Below are positions 15,677 through 24,408 of a stretch of DNA of 43,507 nucleotides, piece by piece (position 1 is the stretch's first letter; each line of letters starts with the position of its first letter). The stretch covers positions 1-43,507 of the forward strand of contig PAPJ01000004.1 of NCBI GenBank assembly GCA_002709045.1, read 5' to 3'. The stretch is from Planctomycetaceae bacterium. GTDB taxonomy: Bacteria; Planctomycetota; Planctomycetia; Pirellulales; Pirellulaceae. The translations under genes and the position numbers were made by a program. The notes beneath the pieces were generated by a model, which was given only the letters and a program-made list of their open reading frames with translations, was not told where the DNA came from and made no database searches.

Positions 15677-17824
15677 ATGAATAGAAATAGATTAATGATG
15701 GGTAGTTGGCGAAATGTGATTTGTTTCGTAATTATGGGTGGTTGGTTTGTGCCTCTGCTCTGCGGTCAATCTTCGTTCTCACCGGTGATTAATCCTGTTG
15801 GTCTGGAAGATCAGCGTCTGAATCTGTTAGCGTCCGAAGGGTATCAGCTTATCGAACAGGCGAATCAGGCATTGGAATCCGGTTTGCGTTTACGCGCAGA
15901 AGATCGTATCAACCAGTTACTTTATCAGCATAATGACGCTTTGGTTCCGCTGCCTGTAAATAAGGGAAATAAAGATCTTCTGTTTCGCAATTTTGTTTCC
16001 GTGCCTGAATTTGTCAAAGCCTGGTATTTCCGCCTGCCACCGCCTGAGTCCCTAACGCAGCGGGAAAAAAATAAACAGTCAGCAGTCATCAAGGGAGGAA
16101 TCATCCCATCATTGGAGTATGCTCGCGCATTCCCACATTATATTTCCGGTAATCAATGGTATCTTGCTCTTTGTGATGAGTTAATTAGCAGAGGCGAGTT
16201 GGAAGCAGCCAGAATCGTTTTGAGTCAATATGCCACCTTACCGGTAATCGGTGTGAATAAGACATATACCGGAAAGTGGCAGCCGAATGCTGAGCTAGTA
16301 AAAAGCGATCAAGCGATGGTGGAGGTGAGGAAAATTGTACTGGAAATACTTGAGGGGCGCGAGTCCTCGGCAATCAAGGCAATTGAGAGTATAGCCAGCC
16401 AAGACTCTCAAGAATTACAATCATTGGGAGGATTGAGAGGAAATTTGCATAGTTTGCTGTTTGGATTTCTACAGCAGCATTTTGGTGGAGAAAAGTCTGC
16501 GGTCGAGTTTCAGCCTCAGAATCTAACGCACCAAACCGGTTCCCGGGTATTTGAGTCAGGGCAAGTTTGGCAACTTGATTTGTCAAAATTACTTATGGGG
16601 CAAGGCGTAGATCAGAGATTGGATGTGCGTTTTAAGGTGGTTGGTGACCAGCTATTTGCCAACACGTTAAACGGTATTCTTGCATTGGATTTAAACCATG
16701 GCAGACCACTGTTTGGCGAAGGGAATGATGCTTATTGGCTGATTCGGCATAACGGCAACGAAGTGGCTAGTTGGTTTGATCCTGAAATTCCATATTGGGG
16801 TAATAGTACGCCTGTTGTTGAGGTTGTTGGCGATTTGCTGGCAGCACGCCAGGGTGATCCCGCCTTAACTCATCATCAGAGTGTCGAGGCAGCTGAAATT
16901 CGAGGCAATTCAGTTGTTGTTTTGGACTTGGCTGAACAAGGGCGAATGCTCGATGGCTTTCCAATTACTTTGCCAGCGGCACAGGCGGATTCTTATCGAG
17001 TATTTGCCACGGCTCCCAAAATCGTTGGCGAGCAACTTCTGGTTGGCATTCGTGAGAATCAGGCTTTTCAGTGCCGCCATTATCTGGCTAGTTATGATTT
17101 GGCAGGCGGTACGCTGAACTGGAAGTGTTATGTAGGTTCAGCCAGACCTATTGCTAATCGCACGATTACGGACCTGGTGTCTTGTGGTCTCGAGATTGTT
17201 GGGCCGCAGGCTATTTTTACGACTAACACCGGTATGGTTGCATCGATAGATCTGTCAGGTCAGTTAAATTGGGTTTGTTCCTATCCGCGAAGCTACCATG
17301 CGATCGCTTCGGCTGAATTGGAAAGCCGCAGCGTACGTCGTTCAACCGCGGGATTTGATCGGGATGCGATGTCCGTCATCATAGCGCCGGCAGATACGGA
17401 ACTTGTATTCTCACTGGACCTGCGCTCGGGTTTACCTCTTGGCTGCTTTGATGATGCTGGGATGGCTTCGGCGGAGATCGCTGTTACTTCCTGTGGCCAC
17501 CTGCTGCTTTGTGGCAATCGCATTTGGCAGATGGAGTTTGACGAGACATTCAAACCAATGGCCACAGCTTTAATGGAGTCGGCTGCGGAAATATCTGGTG
17601 CGATTTGCATCGATGGGGACCGGGTATACCGGGTGAACGATAGTCGTGAGTTATGCGCAGTTAGTTGGGACAAAAATACAGGCGAAGCATTGTTGCACAC
17701 AGCACTTTCCGACATGCCAAACACGGTGCAGATACAAATGAACCATCGGCTGGCAATTATTTTTGATGGTAAAATGATAAAAGCAGTGAAGGCAGTCCCC
17801 GTCGTTAAAGTGAACGAGAAGTAA
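15677..17824 (+). CDS. Secreted PQQ/beta-propeller-like protein
   Basis: About 715 residues with a signal peptide (hydrophobic segment FVIMGGWFVPLLCG). The ATG at 15677 was preferred to GTG 15665 because CAGGG lies upstream of it and the signal begins there. The N-terminal half is helical and rich in Glu/Leu. From about residue 310 there are repeated strands of the PQQ-dehydrogenase-like type (FANTLNGILALDLNHGRPL, YDLAGGTLNWKCYVG, FTTNTGMVASIDLSGQLNW, VFSLDLRSGLPLG), suggesting a beta-propeller. It has no visible PQQ-binding catalytic set. The gene lies four bases before moxR and is probably the lead gene of the envelope cluster. Confidence 0.75.
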   Translation: MNRNRLMMGSWRNVICFVIMGGWFVPLLCGQSSFSPVINPVGLEDQRLNLLASEGYQLIEQANQALESGLRLRAEDRINQLLYQHNDALVPLPVNKGNKDLLFRNFVSVPEFVKAWYFRLPPPESLTQREKNKQSAVIKGGIIPSLEYARAFPHYISGNQWYLALCDELISRGELEAARIVLSQYATLPVIGVNKTYTGKWQPNAELVKSDQAMVEVRKIVLEILEGRESSAIKAIESIASQDSQELQSLGGLRGNLHSLLFGFLQQHFGGEKSAVEFQPQNLTHQTGSRVFESGQVWQLDLSKLLMGQGVDQRLDVRFKVVGDQLFANTLNGILALDLNHGRPLFGEGNDAYWLIRHNGNEVASWFDPEIPYWGNSTPVVEVVGDLLAARQGDPALTHHQSVEAAEIRGNSVVVLDLAEQGRMLDGFPITLPAAQADSYRVFATAPKIVGEQLLVGIRENQAFQCRHYLASYDLAGGTLNWKCYVGSARPIANRTITDLVSCGLEIVGPQAIFTTNTGMVASIDLSGQLNWVCSYPRSYHAIASAELESRSVRRSTAGFDRDAMSVIIAPADTELVFSLDLRSGLPLGCFDDAGMASAEIAVTSCGHLLLCGNRIWQMEFDETFKPMATALMESAAEISGAICIDGDRVYRVNDSRELCAVSWDKNTGEALLHTALSDMPNTVQIQMNHRLAIIFDGKMIKAVKAVPVVKVNEK

Positions 17825-17828
17825 GTAA

Positions 17829-18911
17829 ATGGTTACAGATATCGAGAAAGCAGTATCCGAAGTGCAGCAACTCTGCCAGCGTGTGCGTGAACAGGTTGCC
17901 GTTGAAGTTGTCGGCCAATCCGCAGTCATTGAACAGATGATGATTGCGATGCTTTGTCAGGGACATTGCCTGCTGGTTGGAGTTCCCGGCCTGGCGAAAA
18001 CACTTATGGTACAGGCATTAGCCAATACGATGAACTTGTCTTTTGGACGTATCCAATTTACACCAGATCTCATGCCTACAGATATTACGGGTACCGAAGT
18101 TATTCAGGAAAATACCGAAACGGGGTACCGTGAACTTGAATTCAAATCAGGACCGCTTTTTACGAATGTCCTGTTAGCTGACGAAATTAATCGGACTCCT
18201 CCTAAAACTCAGGCGGCATTGCTCGAAGCGATGCAGGAACGTCAGGTAACTGTGGGAGGTAAAAGCCGTGCCTTGGCGGCTCCCTTCTTCGTTTTGGCAA
18301 CGCAGAATCCAATCGAACAGGAAGGCACGTATTCGTTACCTGAAGCTCAGTTAGACCGTTTTATGTTTCAGTTGTTAATTGACTATCCAACGGAACAGGA
18401 AGAATTAGAGATCGTACAGCGAACCACCGGTGTCGAGCAGCAATCCGTACAGCAGGTTGTCGGTTCGGGAGATATCCAACGTGCCATTGCTTTGGTTCGC
18501 GAAATGCCTGTTGCCGCTCACGTTATACAGTTTGCTATTCATTTGGCGAGGCGCTCGCGGCCAGATGACGAAGCGTCTGATTTTGTACGTCAACATGTGG
18601 CTTGGGGGGCCGGTCCCCGAAGCAGCCAGTTTCTCGTATTAGGTGCCAAAGCCCATGCATTATTACATGGAAGCTTGTCGGTGGATTATCAAGACATAAT
18701 TGCTGTGGCGCATAGTGTCCTGCGACATCGCATTCGTTTGAACTATGCAGCCACCGCTAGTCAGGTTACGGCCGATGATATCATTGATCGTGTAATTCAG
18801 GAACTGAAGTCATCAGGCTCGGCAGAATTTGATAACCCTTCCACTTTGACTGGGGATCAGCGTGACCAATCTTCCAAAGTCTTTAGAACCGAAGACGCTA
18901 GCAGCACTTGA
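17829..18911 (+). CDS. MoxR-family AAA+ ATPase
   Basis: 360 residues, cytoplasmic. Walker A is GVPGLAKT (residues 51-58) and Walker B is LLADEINR. The MoxR-typical stretches TPDLMPTDITGTE, TPPKTQAALLEAMQERQVT and FVLATQNPIEQEGTYSLPEAQLDRF are all present. MoxR ATPases are thought to act as chaperones for metal insertion or complex assembly together with VWA-domain partners, two of which are encoded directly downstream. The 3' end overlaps the DUF58 gene by 50 bases in another frame. The C-terminal 25 residues are poorly conserved in character. Confidence 0.95.
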   Translation: MVTDIEKAVSEVQQLCQRVREQVAVEVVGQSAVIEQMMIAMLCQGHCLLVGVPGLAKTLMVQALANTMNLSFGRIQFTPDLMPTDITGTEVIQENTETGYRELEFKSGPLFTNVLLADEINRTPPKTQAALLEAMQERQVTVGGKSRALAAPFFVLATQNPIEQEGTYSLPEAQLDRFMFQLLIDYPTEQEELEIVQRTTGVEQQSVQQVVGSGDIQRAIALVREMPVAAHVIQFAIHLARRSRPDDEASDFVRQHVAWGAGPRSSQFLVLGAKAHALLHGSLSVDYQDIIAVAHSVLRHRIRLNYAATASQVTADDIIDRVIQELKSSGSAEFDNPSTLTGDQRDQSSKVFRTEDASST

Positions 18912-19782
18912 CGGTCTTTCTTTGAGATCCCGTCAGATCGTCGAAGGTTTGCTGGCGGGAAGTCACCGAAGTCCCTTTCGAGGTGTGAGTGTCGAGTTTG
19001 CAGAACATCGTGAGTATGTTCCGGGTGATGATTTGCGCCATGTGGATTGGAAGGTTTACGGGCGGACCGACAAACTCTATCTCAAGCAGTTTGTGGAAGA
19101 AACGAATATGCACTGCAATCTGGTGATCGATTCGTCAGCCAGTATGCGTTACGGTTCTGAGCAAGGGTTAAGCAAACAGGAATACGCTCAGTGCGTGGCA
19201 GTTGCGTTAAGCTGGCTCGTTCTGCGTAATGGAGATTCTGCGGGTGTAGGGATCGGGGTTGAAAGCTTAGAGGATTGGTTGCCCGCTTCTTCACATCCGG
19301 ATCAACTGGATCGCCTGATCGGATGCCTGCAGGAGTTTTCTACCGCTCCTTTGTCTCAGGGGACCGGGAGTGCTACGTTTGGCAAAGTGCTTAACGAGGC
19401 CGCCGAACGATTGCCACAACGAAGTGTCCTCTATATTATCAGTGATTTTTTGACAGATCTCCCTTTGCTTTATCAGGGAATTGAACGCTTAAGAGTAGAG
19501 GGGCACGATGTCACGTTGTTCCACATTCTGGATCGTGATGAACTAAGTTTTCCGTTTAATGGAAATCTACAGTTAAACGCTCTCGAAGGCAGGCAGACAG
19601 TGCGCGTGGATGCAGGGGTGATTGCCGAGCGGTATCAGTCGTTGGTTTCCGGATTCTGTCAGCAACTCGAATCTAAAACTCGTAATCTGGGTGCGGATTA
19701 CGAATTGTTAGTTACAGATGTGAACCTGCAAACTGCCCTGTTAGCATATTTCCAACGCATGCAAATCAGGAGGGCTCGCTGA
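18862..19782 (+). CDS. DUF58 domain protein (VWA-like)
   Basis: 306 residues from a GTG start. The start is supported because the family's N-terminal pattern (LEPKTLAALDGLSLRSRQIVEG, compared by eye) begins within the overlap with moxR. The DUF58 core VEFAEHREYVPGDDLRHVDW and GRTDKLYLKQFVEETN is clear, followed by a VWA-like strand with VIDSSASM resembling a MIDAS site. There is no membrane helix. In this cluster type it is the standard partner of MoxR and BatA-like proteins. The gene ends by sharing one base with the next start (TGATG). Confidence 0.93.
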   Translation: MTNLPKSLEPKTLAALDGLSLRSRQIVEGLLAGSHRSPFRGVSVEFAEHREYVPGDDLRHVDWKVYGRTDKLYLKQFVEETNMHCNLVIDSSASMRYGSEQGLSKQEYAQCVAVALSWLVLRNGDSAGVGIGVESLEDWLPASSHPDQLDRLIGCLQEFSTAPLSQGTGSATFGKVLNEAAERLPQRSVLYIISDFLTDLPLLYQGIERLRVEGHDVTLFHILDRDELSFPFNGNLQLNALEGRQTVRVDAGVIAERYQSLVSGFCQQLESKTRNLGADYELLVTDVNLQTALLAYFQRMQIRRAR

Positions 19783-21983
19783 TGTTTGCGTTGGTTTTCG
19801 AATCACCGGAAAGATTGTGGTGGAGTTTTGCGCTGCTAATTCCCCTGATGGTTCATCTGTTGCGTCGGCGACGTTATCAGCAGCATTCATGGGCAGCCAT
19901 GCAGTTTGTTTTGCAGGCCTTGCAGGAGGAATCTCAAAAAGCAAAACTGCATAATCTACTACTGATGCTCTTACGCGTTTCTATCCTAGCTGTTTTCCTG
20001 TTCGCGATCAGCGCGCCCAGAACGGGATTCATAAGACCAAAGGTGGGTGATGAATCAAGCGGCACTCATCATATCATGATCGTCGATGCGACATATTCAA
20101 TGGGAACCATAGACCAGACGACTGATGAAACCGCCTTAACAAAGGCAAAGCAAAAAGCCATTGAATATGTCCGATCGTTACCTGCCGGGGATGTTGTTTC
20201 AGTATTCACTATTGGCGATTTCCAGCACTCGGTGATTGAAGATCCCGGTGATAACTTGCAACTGGTAGCCAATGCAATTCATGAAATAGAGCCTCAGTCG
20301 TCCGGTGGTGATGCAGACAAAGTGTTTCAATTGAGTATTGAGCTTGCTAAGCGTCACCGTCAACGTGACCCCAATCTGTTTTTTACCCGCTTTGTTATCT
20401 TTTCAGATATGGAGCGTGATGTTTGGCGGGGATTGAGTGATTCCGCAGGTAATCTGTCCCCTTCACTGATGGAACTCAAAGAGATTGGCGAGTTGTCAGT
20501 TGTTGATTGCCGGGTTGCTCCGGCAGGTAATTCTGCTATTACTCAGCTTTCGGTTAAATACCCGCAGGGCGCATTTGCGTCCGCGGTATCTGTGGTGGCT
20601 GAAATTGATTGTTACTACAGAGAGATCGAGGGAGATCTTGGGGTTTCCTGGTTTCTTGATAACGAGTTTGTTGTTCGGGATGAGGTGCAAGTTGGTGCTG
20701 GTGAAACCATTGCTGTTGAAGCACCTTTTAGGAATCTTAGTTCTGGCAGTCACCAGATTGAAGCTCGTTTAGATGATGATTCTTTGCTTCTTGATAATGC
20801 AAGATGGGTCGCCTTTGACAGCCCGGCTCAATTTCGAGTGTTATGCGTAGATGGTTCGGAAAAGGCTTCTGCGGCAGTTGCATTGGCGTTTTCCCCCCAT
20901 CGTTTGCCTGACTGGCCGGTCTTTGTTGACACGATTGATCAAATTGAGTTTGAACAACAGCATTTGGACGATTTCGATGTTATCGCTTTTTGTGGATCTA
21001 ACCGAATATCAGAATTCAATGCCCGGCGTTTGCGAGGGTTTGTCAAACAGGGAGGAACCCTACTGATCACCCCGGGTGAGTTAGTTGATCCCTTCTCATT
21101 GAATAAGTTCTATGGAGATGCATTTGAGGGGTTTCTTAACGAAGTACAGTGGGGTAATCCTGTAGATAATGATTCGGTAGCTGAATTGCAGAAAGCGGTG
21201 CGTGTGACTGACCATTCCATTGGCGGGTTGTTTCGAAAGAATCCTGACAATGGGATCAGGGCCCTACCGGTGTATAAGTACGTTGAGTTGATTGTCGATT
21301 CAGAGAATACAGCAGATGTGGTCCTGGAACTGAACAATGGTTCTCCGTTGTTGGTTTGTAGTTCCGTTGGTAAAGGGCATGTGCTGACATTGAGTACCTC
21401 AGCGGAAATTGGAACAAGTGAAGATCGTTGGAGTGATCTGGGAGTCTGGCCAAGTTTCCTGCCGCTGATTCACGAGTCGATGAGGTTTATCGTTGAGCAG
21501 GAAATTAGTACATCCAATCTGGAATTAGGAGTATTTCCGACTAGAAGAATCTCGATGCAAAATGGACCAGTTTCTGTTTCTGTTCAAAACCCCAACGGTC
21601 AAACCAATGTCTATGCGATGAATTTTTCCAGAGATGCTGATTCCAAAGAAGTATTTGCCAACTGGTCACATACTGAATTTAAGTTTCCCGGTGTCTATTA
21701 TGTGAATTTATATTCGGCAGAGCAAATTGTTGATTCTTCTTTGGTGGTTGGAAATCTCGCCGTCACTGAAAGCTCGCACCAGATCATTGATGAAGTCGAG
21801 TTGGCCCGGATTACCGGAGTGAAGCGCGATAAAACCGGCGTCATTAATTCGATTTCCCCCGGTTTCAGTCGTGAGCTATTCCGGGAACTACTCTTGTTTA
21901 CCCTCGTTCTTCTGATGCTGGAGACGTTGTGGGTGACTTCGCAAAGAACCAAAGCTTCAAGACGGAAGGTGATTCATGAATAG
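19782..21983 (+). CDS. BatA-domain VWA membrane protein
   Basis: 733 residues. The N-terminus is a BatA/aerotolerance-type domain with two helices (WWSFALLIPLMVHLLRRRRY and LLLMLLRVSILAVFLFAIS). A VWA domain follows with MIDAS residues Asp102, Thr104 and Ser106 (DATYSM). The middle contains a glutamine-amidotransferase-like fold without a catalytic Cys (FDVIAFCGSN, FVKQGGTLLITPGE). One C-terminal helix (LLLFTLVLLMLETLWV) closes it. AGGAGG precedes the ATG. The large middle part is probably periplasmic. The start overlaps DUF58 and the stop overlaps the next gene. Confidence 0.9.
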   Translation: MFALVFESPERLWWSFALLIPLMVHLLRRRRYQQHSWAAMQFVLQALQEESQKAKLHNLLLMLLRVSILAVFLFAISAPRTGFIRPKVGDESSGTHHIMIVDATYSMGTIDQTTDETALTKAKQKAIEYVRSLPAGDVVSVFTIGDFQHSVIEDPGDNLQLVANAIHEIEPQSSGGDADKVFQLSIELAKRHRQRDPNLFFTRFVIFSDMERDVWRGLSDSAGNLSPSLMELKEIGELSVVDCRVAPAGNSAITQLSVKYPQGAFASAVSVVAEIDCYYREIEGDLGVSWFLDNEFVVRDEVQVGAGETIAVEAPFRNLSSGSHQIEARLDDDSLLLDNARWVAFDSPAQFRVLCVDGSEKASAAVALAFSPHRLPDWPVFVDTIDQIEFEQQHLDDFDVIAFCGSNRISEFNARRLRGFVKQGGTLLITPGELVDPFSLNKFYGDAFEGFLNEVQWGNPVDNDSVAELQKAVRVTDHSIGGLFRKNPDNGIRALPVYKYVELIVDSENTADVVLELNNGSPLLVCSSVGKGHVLTLSTSAEIGTSEDRWSDLGVWPSFLPLIHESMRFIVEQEISTSNLELGVFPTRRISMQNGPVSVSVQNPNGQTNVYAMNFSRDADSKEVFANWSHTEFKFPGVYYVNLYSAEQIVDSSLVVGNLAVTESSHQIIDEVELARITGVKRDKTGVINSISPGFSRELFRELLLFTLVLLMLETLWVTSQRTKASRRKVIHE

Positions 21984-24405
21984 CCTTCTGTGCGAATTGC
22001 TTTTCTGGAGCCAGACGCAGACAAGAATGCAGTATCAATGGCCGCTGGATTCAATATCGATGATTGTAATTATGGTCTTGGTGGCTATTGGGATGGTAGT
22101 CCTGCTGCGTGACCGGGGATTAACGGCACCGCAACGACTTTACCTAGCGCTGTTAAGGGTTGGGGCTATGCTGGTTCTGATAGTAATGCTTCCCGGCTGG
22201 TCCTCTCATGAAGAACAGACAGGCAAAGCTGATTTGATTGTGTTGGTTGATACTTCGCTAAGCATGGAATTTGAGGACGATGTTAAACTCAGTGACTTAA
22301 GTCAGTCAACTCGGTACTGGTTGTCTGAAATATACGGGGATGAATTCCAGAGTCGCATAGATGACGAACAGCAAACCGTTAGAATTCCACGTTATTGGCT
22401 AACTAATGTATTCCTTGACGCGGATGGTAAGCAGAGTCGGGATAATACGGGACAGCCCGGCCGAGGAATATTGGCAGGTGTTAATACAGAATATCAAATT
22501 CATATTTATGAAATTGATGAGCTTGTGCGTCAGCGTAAAGAGTTGATCGGAAAGAATCAAAGAAGCCTGTCAGTGGATTCAGGTACGATTGGTTCCGCGC
22601 TTGGGGATGGTATTTTAGAGGTTCTCCAAAAACATCGGGGAAAATCGGTTGCGGCGATCGTCTTATTAACTGATGGCCGTTCCAATATCGGAGTTCCGCT
22701 AAAGCGTGCTGGTGAAATGGCTCAGCAATTATCCGTTCCGATTATTGTCCCGCAGGTGACAGGTAAGACAAATGATGATCGTATTCAACTCATAAATCCA
22801 TCCGGGCCAGCCCGCGTACATATTGAACAGCCGGCATTATTTGAAATCGATGTAAGACGACTTGGTGATTTAAGTGTTCAGACTGAGATCCCGTTTCGTG
22901 TTCAAAGTGAAGAGGAGCAACGTGAGTTGCACGTCTTATTCGAGCCCGGTCAGCAGGTGGCCACGCTTTCATTACGGCATGCACCTGTGGAAGTGGGACA
23001 ACAGACGTTACGTGTCGAATATGCCGGCGAAAAGAATAGGAATGAAGATTTCAAGAGTTATCGCCAGCATTTTGAAAGTTACGAATTTACCTTTGAAGCA
23101 ACTGATGATGCGGTCAATCTATTGTTGATCGAGCAGTTCCCGAGATTTGAATTCCGGGCTTTAGAAGATCTTTTAAGTCGTGCGACTACTGCTTCCGGAC
23201 AGCCGCGTTTTGAACTTACCACCGTGCTCGGTACGGCCGATCCTCAACTGACTCAGGAAAATCCTCAGTTGTTTACCAGTGTCAGAGAAGATCGTGACTG
23301 GCTCTTTGCGTTTGATGTGATTATTGTCGGAGATGTATCTGCGGATTTATTGACTTATGAAACGCAGCTAATGCTGGTGGAATATGTACAACAGCGCGGT
23401 GGCGGACTCGTATTTGTGGCTGGTGAACGATTCCTGCCTCAGCAATTTAATGATCAGCCATTAGCGGAATTGTTTCCGGCAAATGTGGGAAATTTTGAAC
23501 AACGCTTTCTCTTAAATCAGCCCGCATCCCTGACTCTTTCTCAGTTAGGAGAACGGTCGGCACTTACATCCATCACTGAGTCCACACAGGCTAATCGCCA
23601 AGCATGGCAGCAATTGCCAGGTCCCTACTGGCTGACGCAGTCATCAGTGCTGCAAACAGGTGTGCAGGTTTTAGTCTTTGCTGATTCGGAGACGCAGCAG
23701 CGAGTCCCTTTGGTTACGCAACAGTTTTCAGGAGCCGGACGAGTAATCTTTCAGGGATTTGATTCGTCTTGGCGATGGAAGCAACAGGATGTGGTAAATG
23801 ATGGTCATTCCGTATACTGGACTCAACTTGTGAACTATTTGGCAGGTACGGCAGGCACGACCGGGCAGACCGGAGTCGAATTGTCCACCAGTACTGAACA
23901 GATTGTGTACGGAGACCAGGTTCAGATCAATGTCCGCTTTCTCAATCCAGTGAATGCTCCTGCAGATGACAGTGTCGTTGTTGAATTATCTGAGTTGACT
24001 GGAAAGAGTACCATTGTTCGCTTGGCTAGAGATGGTATTCGTCAGGGAGTTTTTACAGCTACCTTAAGTGATCTAAGAGTAGGATTTTACACGGTAAATT
24101 TAGTGAGCCCGGTCGGACTTAATCCTTCCCCTGCAAGCATTAATATAAATGTAACCAGTGAGCCTAAAGAGCGATTGTTTAGCAGTGGAGATGAAGTGGT
24201 ACTGCGAGAGCTAGCAGTAGTATCCGGCGGGCATTTTTATGAATTCGATCGATGGAACGTGATTGGTGAAGAGTTGCCTTATGGACAACGGATTGTAATG
24301 CAGGAATTGAATCATCGTCTGTTGTGGAATGCTAACTGGTTGGTTGCCATCTTTGTCGTATTGCTGAGCATCGAGTGGGGATTAAGACGGCGGTGGTATA
24401 ATTAA
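21976..24405 (+). CDS. Large VWA / glutamine-amidotransferase-like membrane protein
   Basis: 809 residues. Helices lie near residues 24-40 and 53-68 and at the C-terminus (WLVAIFVVLLSIEWGLRRR). The VWA site is DTSLS at residues 92-96 and further VWA strands include VLLTDGRSNIG. From about residue 440, FDVIIVGDVSADLL and VQQRGGGLVFVAGE fit an inactive class I glutamine-amidotransferase-like fold used for binding. GGAAGGTGAT is upstream of the ATG. The start overlaps the BatA gene by eight bases. It is the second VWA membrane protein of the cluster and likely another MoxR partner (inference). Confidence 0.85.
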   Translation: MNSLLCELLFWSQTQTRMQYQWPLDSISMIVIMVLVAIGMVVLLRDRGLTAPQRLYLALLRVGAMLVLIVMLPGWSSHEEQTGKADLIVLVDTSLSMEFEDDVKLSDLSQSTRYWLSEIYGDEFQSRIDDEQQTVRIPRYWLTNVFLDADGKQSRDNTGQPGRGILAGVNTEYQIHIYEIDELVRQRKELIGKNQRSLSVDSGTIGSALGDGILEVLQKHRGKSVAAIVLLTDGRSNIGVPLKRAGEMAQQLSVPIIVPQVTGKTNDDRIQLINPSGPARVHIEQPALFEIDVRRLGDLSVQTEIPFRVQSEEEQRELHVLFEPGQQVATLSLRHAPVEVGQQTLRVEYAGEKNRNEDFKSYRQHFESYEFTFEATDDAVNLLLIEQFPRFEFRALEDLLSRATTASGQPRFELTTVLGTADPQLTQENPQLFTSVREDRDWLFAFDVIIVGDVSADLLTYETQLMLVEYVQQRGGGLVFVAGERFLPQQFNDQPLAELFPANVGNFEQRFLLNQPASLTLSQLGERSALTSITESTQANRQAWQQLPGPYWLTQSSVLQTGVQVLVFADSETQQRVPLVTQQFSGAGRVIFQGFDSSWRWKQQDVVNDGHSVYWTQLVNYLAGTAGTTGQTGVELSTSTEQIVYGDQVQINVRFLNPVNAPADDSVVVELSELTGKSTIVRLARDGIRQGVFTATLSDLRVGFYTVNLVSPVGLNPSPASININVTSEPKERLFSSGDEVVLRELAVVSGGHFYEFDRWNVIGEELPYGQRIVMQELNHRLLWNANWLVAIFVVLLSIEWGLRRRWYN

Positions 24406-24408
24406 ACG

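Noticed and set aside
17293..17724. 143-residue - strand open frame
   Set aside because: Antisense to the propeller-like gene, Ser/Arg-rich shadow composition, no recognised motif.
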